From Verrucomicrobiia bacterium (GTDB taxonomy: Bacteria > Verrucomicrobiota > Verrucomicrobiia > Verrucomicrobiales > DEV007), in assembly GCA_030427505.1 (NCBI GenBank), contig JAUICH010000020.1:1-64000 (forward strand): 64,000 nucleotides of DNA. The letters run 5' to 3'. Both the position numbers and the translations under genes were made by a program. The notes under the pieces are model-generated. The model was not told the origin of the DNA, made no database searches, and saw nothing but the letters and a program-made list of their open reading frames with translations. Numbering within the stretch: position 1 is the first letter of the stretch; every line of letters starts with the position of its first letter. Shown piece by piece: positions 44,930 to 53,307 of the stretch.

Positions 44930-47074
44930 TCAGGGCGCTTCCGCGTGCAGGGTTCTCAGGTCCCAGATTTCCCGGGACTCCGTGGTTTTCCAGGGTGTGG
45001 CCCCGGTGGCCTCGCGGAGGGTCTCCGCCGCTTCCGGCCAGGCTCCGTCCGGGGTGCGGGAGATCACCAGAAAATCAATGCCGCTTTGGCGCAGGTTCTC
45101 CAGGAAAGTATCGGCTGGCAGAGCGGTCGCGGGTTTGGGTCGCTCCAGATCCCAGAAGGTTTCTCCGCCTTTCAGGTGGGAGGTCAGGTCTCGCTGGTGG
45201 AGGGGCGCCATGGCTTGTCCGTCCGCCTCCAACCGCATGGGCTGGAGTTGGTAGCGGCGGCCGTGGAGCGTGTAAGCGGGAAAGAGCCAGTGATTGATCA
45301 TGCTGACGCGGGAGCCCGGAGGCAGTTCCGCCACGATCTCCTGGAGAGTGACCTGAGCGGCTTCGCCAGTCTTTCTCCAGTTGACCGGCCCTGACAAAGC
45401 CACCAAGCCCAGGGCCAGAGGCCAGGTCTTCTGAAAGAGTGAGGCGGGATTGGCCTGCGCGAATCTGGAAATCGGTGAGGATCGAACCAACCTTTCTCCA
45501 CACTCAAGCAGTACGAACGCGGCCAACGTGACCGTTACGATGACAATGCTCGCCGCGGAGCGAAGGGTTAGTAAAAATGGCAGAACAATAGTAGCGCAAA
45601 CGAGAAGGAAGACGGTCAACCGGCTGTAAAAGGTTCTGGGTTTCCAGCTGCCCAGGGCCAGGGGAAAGAGGATGGCTCCCGTCAGGAAAATGAGGTTCAG
45701 GTAGCGCCCGGTGACTTCCAGCCCTCCCACTTCATTCCGGCCGGAAAAAGGCATCACGGGAAAGAGAAGCACCGTGACCGCTCCGGCTGCCACCAAAACG
45801 AAGAGCCCCGAATTCTTGGTGGTGTCAGGAGTCTTGTCTTTGGCGATCAGGGACATACCAAATTGCCAAATCCCCACCGCGAACCCTGCGACGTAGAGGG
45901 CAAAAAGAGGATAAGGCTGATTTAGAAACCCTCGCACCAGGGAGCCGCGGCCTTCCGGGGACAAGCCTTCCCGGAGTACATGGATCAACTTGGTCGCGGA
46001 CTGTTCGCTGGCGGTGAAAGGCCCCGCAAACGGACCGATCTCCGCTGGGTAGAGCGGATTGCCAGTCGTGAACCAGTTTCGGAGATACCAGAAGCTGCCG
46101 CACAGAAACGCGGTAGCGCCAAAGATCATCCAGTTCTGAAGCCGTTTCGCCCATGAGGCCTGGCGAAAGCTTCTCGCCAGAAATACCAATCCAATCACCG
46201 CGACGGGTGGCACGCAGGAAACCTTCATGCCCACGGCAAATCCGGCGCACGCGCCCGCCAGGAGGGTCAGGCTGATGGATGGTTTCTCATCATCAGTGGC
46301 AGCAAGGGAAAAGAGCGCGGCGGCCAGCAGGGCGACGGGCGGAGAAAAGTCCATGTCCGTAAAGGACGTCAGTCCCAGAAAGAGGGGAGTCGAGCCCAAT
46401 ACCAGCAACAGGGGAACGGCTCGCCATAGCGCTGGAACGTTCAGCCGGCGGCAATATTCCACGCTCAGGCAGGTAAAGAGGAACAGCCAGACCAGTCCAT
46501 TCAGACTGACGAAGGCATCCGAGCGGACCGGCAACATATACCACAGGCTTAGCAACTCTCCATTATAGGGGTAGTAGGCCTGGTAGGTGAGAGGCGGAAA
46601 CGTGATGGCTCCTTCCTTCAGCCAGTAAGCCAGCGTGGCGGCGTGATAGGTGTTGTCGTCATTGGTGACGTAAGTGCCCATCAACAGGTTGCGGATCAAC
46701 CACCAGGAGGCAAGCCCCAGGGCGGGCGCCAAGACCATGCTGGCCTCCTTCAGATATGGCAAGGCCGAGGCAAGCGTGGGAGTCGCCTCCACGGCATGGC
46801 GAGGTAGAGATTCGGAACGGCGCCGCGCGAGGACTCCCCATTCCACCAACAGCAGAACCCCGGTGACGGCCGTGACGGCATGGGCATTGAGTAAGCCGAG
46901 TGCTCCAGCGGCGAGCGTGGTCAGGCTGCAGATCAGGATATACAGCGTGGTTGCCACAGCGAGCCTCAGCCAGGCGGAAAAGCGGTCCGCCGGAAACCAG
47001 CGCGTCAGGCGAATCGCCAGCAGAATGGCGAACGCGTTGCTCACGCAGAAAAGACAGTATCCGGCAACATTCAT
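44930..47074 (-). CDS. GT-C-like polytopic membrane protein, paralogue 2
   Basis: The product is 714 aa with about 12-14 transmembrane helices and a soluble C-terminal domain of ~150 residues. The first large loop has NDDNTYHAATLAYWL (138-152), with an Asp pair in the place of the GT-C catalytic acid. YQAYYPYNGEL and NWFTTGNPLYPAEIGPFAGP follow. It shares all of these, and its length, with the adjacent 47071-49215 gene. It may use a polyprenyl-phosphate sugar on the periplasmic side. The start overlaps the stop of its paralogue by 4 nt. Confidence 0.8.
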   Translation of the reverse strand: MNVAGYCLFCVSNAFAILLAIRLTRWFPADRFSAWLRLAVATTLYILICSLTTLAAGALGLLNAHAVTAVTGVLLLVEWGVLARRRSESLPRHAVEATPTLASALPYLKEASMVLAPALGLASWWLIRNLLMGTYVTNDDNTYHAATLAYWLKEGAITFPPLTYQAYYPYNGELLSLWYMLPVRSDAFVSLNGLVWLFLFTCLSVEYCRRLNVPALWRAVPLLLVLGSTPLFLGLTSFTDMDFSPPVALLAAALFSLAATDDEKPSISLTLLAGACAGFAVGMKVSCVPPVAVIGLVFLARSFRQASWAKRLQNWMIFGATAFLCGSFWYLRNWFTTGNPLYPAEIGPFAGPFTASEQSATKLIHVLREGLSPEGRGSLVRGFLNQPYPLFALYVAGFAVGIWQFGMSLIAKDKTPDTTKNSGLFVLVAAGAVTVLLFPVMPFSGRNEVGGLEVTGRYLNLIFLTGAILFPLALGSWKPRTFYSRLTVFLLVCATIVLPFLLTLRSAASIVIVTVTLAAFVLLECGERLVRSSPISRFAQANPASLFQKTWPLALGLVALSGPVNWRKTGEAAQVTLQEIVAELPPGSRVSMINHWLFPAYTLHGRRYQLQPMRLEADGQAMAPLHQRDLTSHLKGGETFWDLERPKPATALPADTFLENLRQSGIDFLVISRTPDGAWPEAAETLREATGATPWKTTESREIWDLRTLHAEAP

Positions 47075-49215
47075 TTCGTATGCTTTCCGTCCACGACCAT
47101 GTCCCGGAGGTCCCAGATCACGGCATCTTCCGACTGGCCGTAAATGGGTAGCCCGGTTTGTTGGAGCAGGTAGTGTTGAATGGGCCAGTCGCGCTCCCGG
47201 TGCGTGATGGTCAGGGTAATGATGAAATCGACGCCGGCTTCCCGGGCATTCCGGATGAGCTCCTCGGGCTCCGGTTTCGCCGCGGCTTGTCGAATGTCGT
47301 AAGAGTAGTCGAAGAAGCTGCGGTACTCGTCCCGGTTGTGGCGTTCGTGCAGGGGTGGGGAAGGGCGGCCATCGCCCAAAAGCCGCACGGGTTGATGCTG
47401 CAAGCGGCGGCCGTAGAGAGAATAGATTTCGGGCCGTAGATCCATGTACATCGCCAGGCGCGAACCTTCCGGCAGCCGCTCGATCTCATCATAGAGCCAG
47501 CGGCTGATGTGAGTTTCGTCCGTGGCGGTCAAGTTGATGGGAGCCACCGCGGCGACGTAGGCGAGCACGCCGGTTACCCCCAGAGGCAAGGCGGCATGAG
47601 TGCCATTCCAACGCTGGAATCGAGAGGCCAACGGGCGCCAGGGCGGCCATTCGATGAAGGCGAATGCCACCGCGGTCATGGTCAGTCCTCCCACCACGGC
47701 CATGGATTTCCGTTCGATGAAGAAGGGCAGAACGAAAAGGACCAAGAGAACCGCCAGCAGTCCCAGCCTTTTTGCCAAACGATCTGAGAATGGAGGGTTC
47801 TTCCAGGGTCTGAGACACCAGGCCAGCAGGAGAAATCCGCTCAGGTAAACGAAGGTGAGGTAGCGGCTGGAGCCTTCCACGTAGAATAGGCCATCGTCTC
47901 CGCGAGCCGAGAATGGCTGCATGGGAATGAGCGCAATGTAGAGAAGGGAAGAAAGAAACAGGCTCCGGACCAGAGCATTGCAGTCCCTTCGTATCCAGCA
48001 GCGGGTCGCGACGAAGACGATGGCGCCCAGGGCGATCAGGGCGTGAGACACCGGCCATTCGAAAACCGCTTCATACAGCCCTCGCCATTCCGCGGGACCG
48101 AACTCGCCGTGTCTTAGGGAATAGAAGAGGGTGGTCTCCGCCTGATCCACCAGAGAGAAGGGTCCCTCGAAAGGACCGATCGCCGCCGGGAAGAGAGGGC
48201 TCCCGGTCAGAATCCAGTTGCGAAGGTAATAGAATCCCCCCGTCAGCATGGCGGAGAAAGTGAAAAGCATTCCGGCGATAAGGGCTTGCGGGAGCCGCCG
48301 TAACCGGGCATCGCTTAACACCAGGTAGAGGAAACAGGCGGCCGCCAGCGGCGCCATGTTCACTTTCATCCCCACGGAGAAACCCGCCAGCAGTCCCGCC
48401 AGGGCCAGCCGGCGGTAGCTTGCGGCATTGGCTGGCTCTTGGGACGGCACTGCCTGCCGGACCGTACCCACGGCGAAGGCCGCCATGAGCATGACCGGCG
48501 CGCCGATATCGATATCGGAGAACCAGTCGCTCTGTCCCATGATCTCCGTGGAGCAGAGATAGAGAAACACCGGAACGTAGCGCACCCACGGAGGCAGCCT
48601 CCAGTGTTCTCCCAGGGTCAGCGAGGTCAGCAGAAAGATGGCGGCAAAGACCAGGCCGGACACCGGGACCGCCGCGTCCGTGAAGAAGGGCATCATCAGC
48701 CAGGTGCTGAACAACTCTCCATTCAATGAGTAGTAGGATTGATAGGAGAAAGACGTCAGGCTGACCTTGCCGGACAGAAGCCAGTAGGCCGCGTTGGACG
48801 CGTGATAGGTCTTGTCATCAAAGGTTAGGAAGGTGCCGCCCAGGGTGTACTTGACGAACCAGATGAACCCGAGACCCGCGGTCAAAGCCAGCAGGGGGGA
48901 GGCCCGGCGGATCTCGTCCCAGGCAGGAGCCTGAGGCACGAAGAGCTTCAAAGAAGCCGTGCGGTACAGATAGTAGCCCGCGATAGCTGCCGTGGGCAGC
49001 AGCAGGACCAGGGCGTACCCGGTTCTGAGATGTCCCAGGACTCCCAGGAGCAAAGTGCTGAGGGCCGCGACGACCACGTAGAGCGCCAGCGTGACCATCC
49101 AGCGCAGGCTCGCGAAACTTCCTCGCGGGCACAGCCACACCGCCAGGGCGGCGGCAATGGCCAGCGCCGCGAGGTTACGCGTGACAAACAGCAGGATGTT
49201 CAGAAGTTCCACCAT
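47071..49215 (-). CDS. GT-C-like polytopic membrane protein, paralogue 1
   Basis: The product is 714 aa, similarly organised: many transmembrane helices, FDDKTYHASNAAYWL (132-146), YQSYYSLNGEL, and NWILTGSPLFPAAIGPFEGPF. The C-terminal soluble domain begins near residue 560 and includes a LYGRRLQHQPVRLLGDGRP segment matching the paralogue's LHGRRYQLQPMRLEADGQ. Together they look like a tandem duplication whose members have diverged for two sugars or two linkages. It lies 23 nt after the HAD-UbiA gene. Confidence 0.8.
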   Translation of the reverse strand: MVELLNILLFVTRNLAALAIAAALAVWLCPRGSFASLRWMVTLALYVVVAALSTLLLGVLGHLRTGYALVLLLPTAAIAGYYLYRTASLKLFVPQAPAWDEIRRASPLLALTAGLGFIWFVKYTLGGTFLTFDDKTYHASNAAYWLLSGKVSLTSFSYQSYYSLNGELFSTWLMMPFFTDAAVPVSGLVFAAIFLLTSLTLGEHWRLPPWVRYVPVFLYLCSTEIMGQSDWFSDIDIGAPVMLMAAFAVGTVRQAVPSQEPANAASYRRLALAGLLAGFSVGMKVNMAPLAAACFLYLVLSDARLRRLPQALIAGMLFTFSAMLTGGFYYLRNWILTGSPLFPAAIGPFEGPFSLVDQAETTLFYSLRHGEFGPAEWRGLYEAVFEWPVSHALIALGAIVFVATRCWIRRDCNALVRSLFLSSLLYIALIPMQPFSARGDDGLFYVEGSSRYLTFVYLSGFLLLAWCLRPWKNPPFSDRLAKRLGLLAVLLVLFVLPFFIERKSMAVVGGLTMTAVAFAFIEWPPWRPLASRFQRWNGTHAALPLGVTGVLAYVAAVAPINLTATDETHISRWLYDEIERLPEGSRLAMYMDLRPEIYSLYGRRLQHQPVRLLGDGRPSPPLHERHNRDEYRSFFDYSYDIRQAAAKPEPEELIRNAREAGVDFIITLTITHRERDWPIQHYLLQQTGLPIYGQSEDAVIWDLRDMVVDGKHTK

Positions 49216-49238
49216 GGGCTACCAGTCCAGGATCCCGG

Positions 49239-50729
49239 TCAGGCTGGTTGACCGATCAAAAGAGACGCGAGAAAGGCCAGCCCCATGCAGGCGCCAATGC
49301 CCCAGCTCACCGGGTCTTTCAGGGAAAAGACAATGGGGTCGTCGTGCATTTCGCCGCGGCTGGTGGCCATCCACAGGCGGCATTGCCAGAGCAACAGTAG
49401 CGGCACCACGGTCCAGAGGGCGATGGGGGTCGCGTAGGCCAGCTCCGCGACGTTGCTGTTGATGTAGAGGCTGAGCACCACCACCGAGGTGAAACTGCTG
49501 GCGGTGCCGAACTTCTCCAGCATGGAAAGATCCGTCACGCCATAGCCCCGGGTGCCGAGGTGTTTCCTGCCCAGTTCGCGAATGCGGACGAGTTCCGAGC
49601 AGCGCTTCAGAAACGCCAGGCCCAGGAAAAGGAAACTGGAGAACGCCAGCAGCCAGATCGTGACGGGGTGCCCCGTGGCTTCGCCGCCGCCCACGACGCG
49701 GATGGTGTAGAGAAAGGCCAGGCAGAAGACATCCACCAGCAGCCGCTTTTTCAGGTGTAGCGAATACGCCTGAGAGACGATCACGTAGGCCAGCAGCAAT
49801 CCAGCGACCTTCCAGGAAATAGACAGCGCCAGAACCAGTCCCAGACCGATCAAGATCGGCGCTCCCACCAATCCATAAACAATGGGCAGGTTTCCACTGG
49901 CGAACGGACGGCGGTGCTTCCGGTAGTGAGCGCGGTCCGCGTTCAGGTCCAGCAGGTCATTACAGAGATAGATTCCGGACGCCACGGCGCACCACGCGGC
50001 GAAAAGGATGCCTCCGTTCGCAAGCACGGAACGGTCCTGAAAGTCGTGCGACGTGATGACCGGAACGAACACCAGGACGTTCTTCACCCATTGGTAAGGA
50101 CGCATGGCCCGGAGGAAGGCTCTCCAGCGGGAGTGTTTCCGGGGCAGGACCCGGACTTCGGAGTTCAGGCTGGCGGCCAGGCGGCACAGGCGGGCGCCGC
50201 CATCGACCACGATGACCCGCCGGGCATCGCGCCATACGGGCAGATCCGCCCGGGAGTCGCCCGCGTAGTCGAACCCCCCCTGGCCGAAGCGTCCCACCAG
50301 CAGAGCCTGCTTTGCCGCGCCTTTGAGATTCTGCCCGGAGTGGGACGCGATGACCTCATCAAAAAGCCCCAGGCGATCCGCGATCTGCTGGGCCAGGGGT
50401 TGAATACACGCCGTGACGAGCAGCACGCGGCGCCCCAGGGCGCGCTCCGTCCGAATCAGGGAGACGAGGTCCTCGTTCAGGGGCAGAAGTTCCGCGTCCA
50501 GCTCGCAGTGAAGGGCCAGCTGTTCCTTCAGGTGGGCGCGTCCCTTTAGCAGCCAGAAGGGGACCTTCCAAAGTTGGAAAGGGTGCTGCTTGAGGAACAA
50601 GGTGAAGCACTCAAAAAGCAGATCCGAACGCACCAACGTTCCATCCAGATCCACGCACAGCGGAACGCTGGCGGGAGAAGTCGCGGAAGGAGAAGGGGCG
50701 GATGGCGTTAGGGCGGGAGAGACACCCAT
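49239..50729 (-). CDS. HAD phosphatase-UbiA prenyltransferase fusion (DPPR-synthase-like)
   Basis: The product is 496 aa. The N-terminal HAD domain has CVDLDGTLVRSDLLFE (nucleophile D27, D29) and YAGDSRADLPVW. From ~205 on, a UbiA domain of 8-9 helices carries both Asp-rich motifs: the first is YLCNDLLDLNADRAHYRKHRRP (N-D-x-x-D-x-x-x-D), and the second is near DVFCLAFLYTIRVVGG. UbiA proteins of this subgroup transfer phosphoribose to polyprenyl phosphate; the HAD part could remove the 5-phosphate. The product would be a lipid-linked pentose donor for the two GT-C enzymes that follow. It is the first gene of the minus-strand operon. Confidence 0.85.
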   Translation of the reverse strand: MGVSPALTPSAPSPSATSPASVPLCVDLDGTLVRSDLLFECFTLFLKQHPFQLWKVPFWLLKGRAHLKEQLALHCELDAELLPLNEDLVSLIRTERALGRRVLLVTACIQPLAQQIADRLGLFDEVIASHSGQNLKGAAKQALLVGRFGQGGFDYAGDSRADLPVWRDARRVIVVDGGARLCRLAASLNSEVRVLPRKHSRWRAFLRAMRPYQWVKNVLVFVPVITSHDFQDRSVLANGGILFAAWCAVASGIYLCNDLLDLNADRAHYRKHRRPFASGNLPIVYGLVGAPILIGLGLVLALSISWKVAGLLLAYVIVSQAYSLHLKKRLLVDVFCLAFLYTIRVVGGGEATGHPVTIWLLAFSSFLFLGLAFLKRCSELVRIRELGRKHLGTRGYGVTDLSMLEKFGTASSFTSVVVLSLYINSNVAELAYATPIALWTVVPLLLLWQCRLWMATSRGEMHDDPIVFSLKDPVSWGIGACMGLAFLASLLIGQPA

Positions 50730-50746
50730 GGTTAAAAGTTTACATT

Positions 50747-50812
50747 AATTATGGAAATTACAATAGACTTGCTAATTTTACCAAAAAATTATATAATTTA
50801 CAATTACCAAAA
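50747..50812. promoter_or_regulatory. AT-rich divergent regulatory island B
   Basis: This strongly AT-rich 66-bp stretch lies between the divergent HAD-UbiA and glycosyltransferase genes. It contains AATTATGGAAATT (50747-50759), which is repeated exactly at 58277-58289, plus ATTTTACCAAAA near 50775 and AATTACCAAAA at 50802-50812. These may be binding sites of a shared regulator. Confidence 0.5.
50769..50797 (+). promoter_or_regulatory. Predicted promoter for the gene at 50856
   Basis: -35 TTGCTA (50769-50774), a 17-bp spacer and -10 TATAAT (50792-50797). An ACCA box lies in the spacer, in nearly the same position as in the 61608 promoter. Confidence 0.65.
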
Positions 50813-50855
50813 GTAAGAATCTTCTCGTTTCTCAGTCTCTCTCTTTTCGCCGCTC

Positions 50856-51812
50856 ATGAGCGCTGAACCTCGCCTCACCATCGTTTCCGCCGCGGATCGC
50901 CGTTTTCTTTGGGGTCTCTATCTTCTGGCCGCTTCCGTCGCGAGGGCCAACATGCCGGTGCGCTTCGTGGCCATGATCAAGGACTTCAGCGAAGCCGACC
51001 GCCAGCTGATCGATCAGTTTCCCCACTCCAGCACCTTTGAATTTTCGGCCGACAACCCGCGAAACCCCACCAACCGGAAAGCGGAAGTCTTTTCCAAGGC
51101 GGAAACCGAGTTCATCGCCTGGCTGGACGCGGACTGTGTATTGACGGGGGACTGCTACCAAGAGCTGATTCCGGAGAACGGAGATTCCATCTTCCGGTTT
51201 CGGGGTCCGGATGAGTTGGCCTACTCCTGTATGCGGGTCGCCCGTCCGGAAGATCCCCATGGCGAGATGCCCCGGCATGTTCTGGAAACTTGGCGTCAAG
51301 ATGTGGGCGAACGGGCGGAACCCCGCTTTCCTTCAACGGTTTCGGCGAACTGTTTCGTCATCCACCGGAAGCATCTGCCCTTCATCGAAAAGTGGGGCGG
51401 CCAAATTCAGAAGGTCGTATCCGCCGAAGATCGCGGCGTGGTGGATCACGGCCGGCCTGCTTACTGGATGACGGATGAATCCGTTCTGAACTCCGTGCTA
51501 CTCTTTTCCCATGACGCTCCGGATCCCGCGCCGTACCGGCTGGACCATCTCGACGGAGCCCATGTCGCCCACTTTGGCCTGTATCCCAAGCCTTGGATGC
51601 GTTGGACCAAGCGAGCCATTCCCTATTTGCCGTTCCTGCTGGACCTGATCGACTGGGCGAAAGAGAGCGGTTACGCCACGCCCGAGGTGCCACCCTCTCT
51701 TCAACGGCAGCGCCGCTGGATCGCTCCGCTCGAAGCCAACGCCATCAATCTCTACCAGACCAGCCGGACCCGGGCCGGCCGCCTCTTGCGCGGCATGGGG
51801 CTGGTTTCCTGA
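50856..51812 (+). CDS. GT-A-fold glycosyltransferase-like protein
   Basis: The product is 318 aa. It starts with LTIVSAADRRFLWGLYLLAAS and has the metal motif EFIAWLDADCVLTGD (DxD) near residue 90, the TVSANCFVIHRKHLPFI segment, and a late conserved HVAHFGLYPKPWMRW reminiscent of the GT8 HxxGxxKPW signature. It is probably a glycosyltransferase of this locus. It is the only plus-strand gene here and ends 2 nt before the stop of the convergent wzy gene. Confidence 0.75.
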   Translation: MSAEPRLTIVSAADRRFLWGLYLLAASVARANMPVRFVAMIKDFSEADRQLIDQFPHSSTFEFSADNPRNPTNRKAEVFSKAETEFIAWLDADCVLTGDCYQELIPENGDSIFRFRGPDELAYSCMRVARPEDPHGEMPRHVLETWRQDVGERAEPRFPSTVSANCFVIHRKHLPFIEKWGGQIQKVVSAEDRGVVDHGRPAYWMTDESVLNSVLLFSHDAPDPAPYRLDHLDGAHVAHFGLYPKPWMRWTKRAIPYLPFLLDLIDWAKESGYATPEVPPSLQRQRRWIAPLEANAINLYQTSRTRAGRLLRGMGLVS

Positions 51813-51814
51813 AG

Positions 51815-53284
51815 TTAGGTACCAGAAGAAGACTTGGCCGCGGCGGTCCGGGAGCCGCCCAAAAGCGTGGCGCCCGCGTTCAGGAGATTGACCAGCAGAT
51901 TGCGGTGCCGGGAATTTTCCACATAGACTTCCTTCATCACTTTGTCCCTCGCGAGCTTCGCCGACATGGCCAGGTAACACAGCCAGGTATACAGCGGCGC
52001 GGTCTGAAACAGGACGCGTTCCAACTGGCTGTGCAGGTAGGTCATCATCAGCGTGATCAGCAGGCCGTATTGGAAGAATCCGAAAATGCTGAGGTGATAG
52101 CGCCGGACGTTCCGGAGAATCCACCAGAAGGTCAGGCCCGTGAAGAGAATAAAGCCTAGCATGCCGGGCACGCCGTTTTCCGCCAGGATCAGCCAGTAGA
52201 GGCTTTCCGTGCAGGCGTTGGCCCGGTAGTGGCCCTCTTCGGGAGCGCCGCCCCGCATCTTGTCCCAGCGCTGGTAGATCTTCCAGTACTTCGGCTGAGG
52301 CTGGCTGTTGGCCAAATTGAAGTTATTCCAGCCAACTCCGATGATGGTGTCCTGGAACATTTCTTTCGAAACTTGATTCAGCGCCCAGCGGAAGTCGTAC
52401 TTGGGCGCGTCATAGTCCCGGGCTCCGGTGAAGCGTTCGAAGATCGTGTCTGCCGCCATGGAAATGGCGGCGATGCCGCCCACGGTGGCGAGCGCGGCCA
52501 CGCCAATACGTTTCCAGGTGAGTCCCGCGAGGAGACTGCCGCCCAGGATCAAGGCGGAACCCACGGCAAAGACCGCCAGGGAGGCCCGGCTCAGGCTGAG
52601 GATGATCAACACGCCTCCAGCGCCAAAGGCACTTAGGTAAAAAAGACTGCGCCAGGGCTTGCAGCGATTGGACAAGGCCACGGCCAGGAGGGGCAGCGCC
52701 AGGTTGTAGGTCCACATGGCCATGGAGTTCTGGTGATCGAACCAGCCGCGAATCTGGTAGTAGCCATCCAGGTAACGCATCTTCAAGCCCACCAGGGCCT
52801 GCATGATCAGGGACAAGGCAAAGGCAGTCAGGACGGTGTCCAGATCCTTCTCTTCCTCTAAAAAGTTGTAGGCCACCACATAGATCAGCGGCGCCTTGAG
52901 GAACTGGTACAGCGACATGATCGTGTACAGCTGGTTCACCGAGTTCACGATGGAAACCGTGCACAACAGACAGAACAGCACATAGAGCAGCAGACCCGGC
53001 GGGACGAACCGGAAGCGCTTGGGGTCCCGGAGATAGAGGGCCACCAGCAGAGCAATCAAGAGCATGTCATAGACCGTCACCTGGAACCCTTTGGTGTGGC
53101 CCCGGTAGGTCTCGATGGAGTGAACGTAAAACGTGGTGTAGTCCGCTGGAATGGCGATCAGGAAGATGGCCAGGACAAAGACCGCCCGTTGCAGCCAGGA
53201 CGCGCGCGCCATCATCACCCCCAGGAGCGGCCCGATGAGGAGATAGGCGGAAAGCCCGACGGCTATTTTGACAAGATCGCCCAT
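51815..53284 (-). CDS. Wzy-type polymerase / O-antigen ligase family membrane protein
   Basis: The product is 489 aa with about 11-12 transmembrane helices. The large periplasmic loop between ~285 and ~365 contains WALNQVSKEMFQDTIIGVGW and HYRANACTESLYWLILAENG, as in Wzy_C/O-antigen ligase proteins. The earlier loop carries RGWFDHQNSMAMW, the conserved HxNS motif. It would link repeat units flipped by Wzx. It is the last gene of a minus-strand operon that begins with the initiating transferase. Confidence 0.88.
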   Translation of the reverse strand: MGDLVKIAVGLSAYLLIGPLLGVMMARASWLQRAVFVLAIFLIAIPADYTTFYVHSIETYRGHTKGFQVTVYDMLLIALLVALYLRDPKRFRFVPPGLLLYVLFCLLCTVSIVNSVNQLYTIMSLYQFLKAPLIYVVAYNFLEEEKDLDTVLTAFALSLIMQALVGLKMRYLDGYYQIRGWFDHQNSMAMWTYNLALPLLAVALSNRCKPWRSLFYLSAFGAGGVLIILSLSRASLAVFAVGSALILGGSLLAGLTWKRIGVAALATVGGIAAISMAADTIFERFTGARDYDAPKYDFRWALNQVSKEMFQDTIIGVGWNNFNLANSQPQPKYWKIYQRWDKMRGGAPEEGHYRANACTESLYWLILAENGVPGMLGFILFTGLTFWWILRNVRRYHLSIFGFFQYGLLITLMMTYLHSQLERVLFQTAPLYTWLCYLAMSAKLARDKVMKEVYVENSRHRNLLVNLLNAGATLLGGSRTAAAKSSSGT

Positions 53285-53307
53285 GACGCGCGGGGCCGGC
53301 CCGGTAT

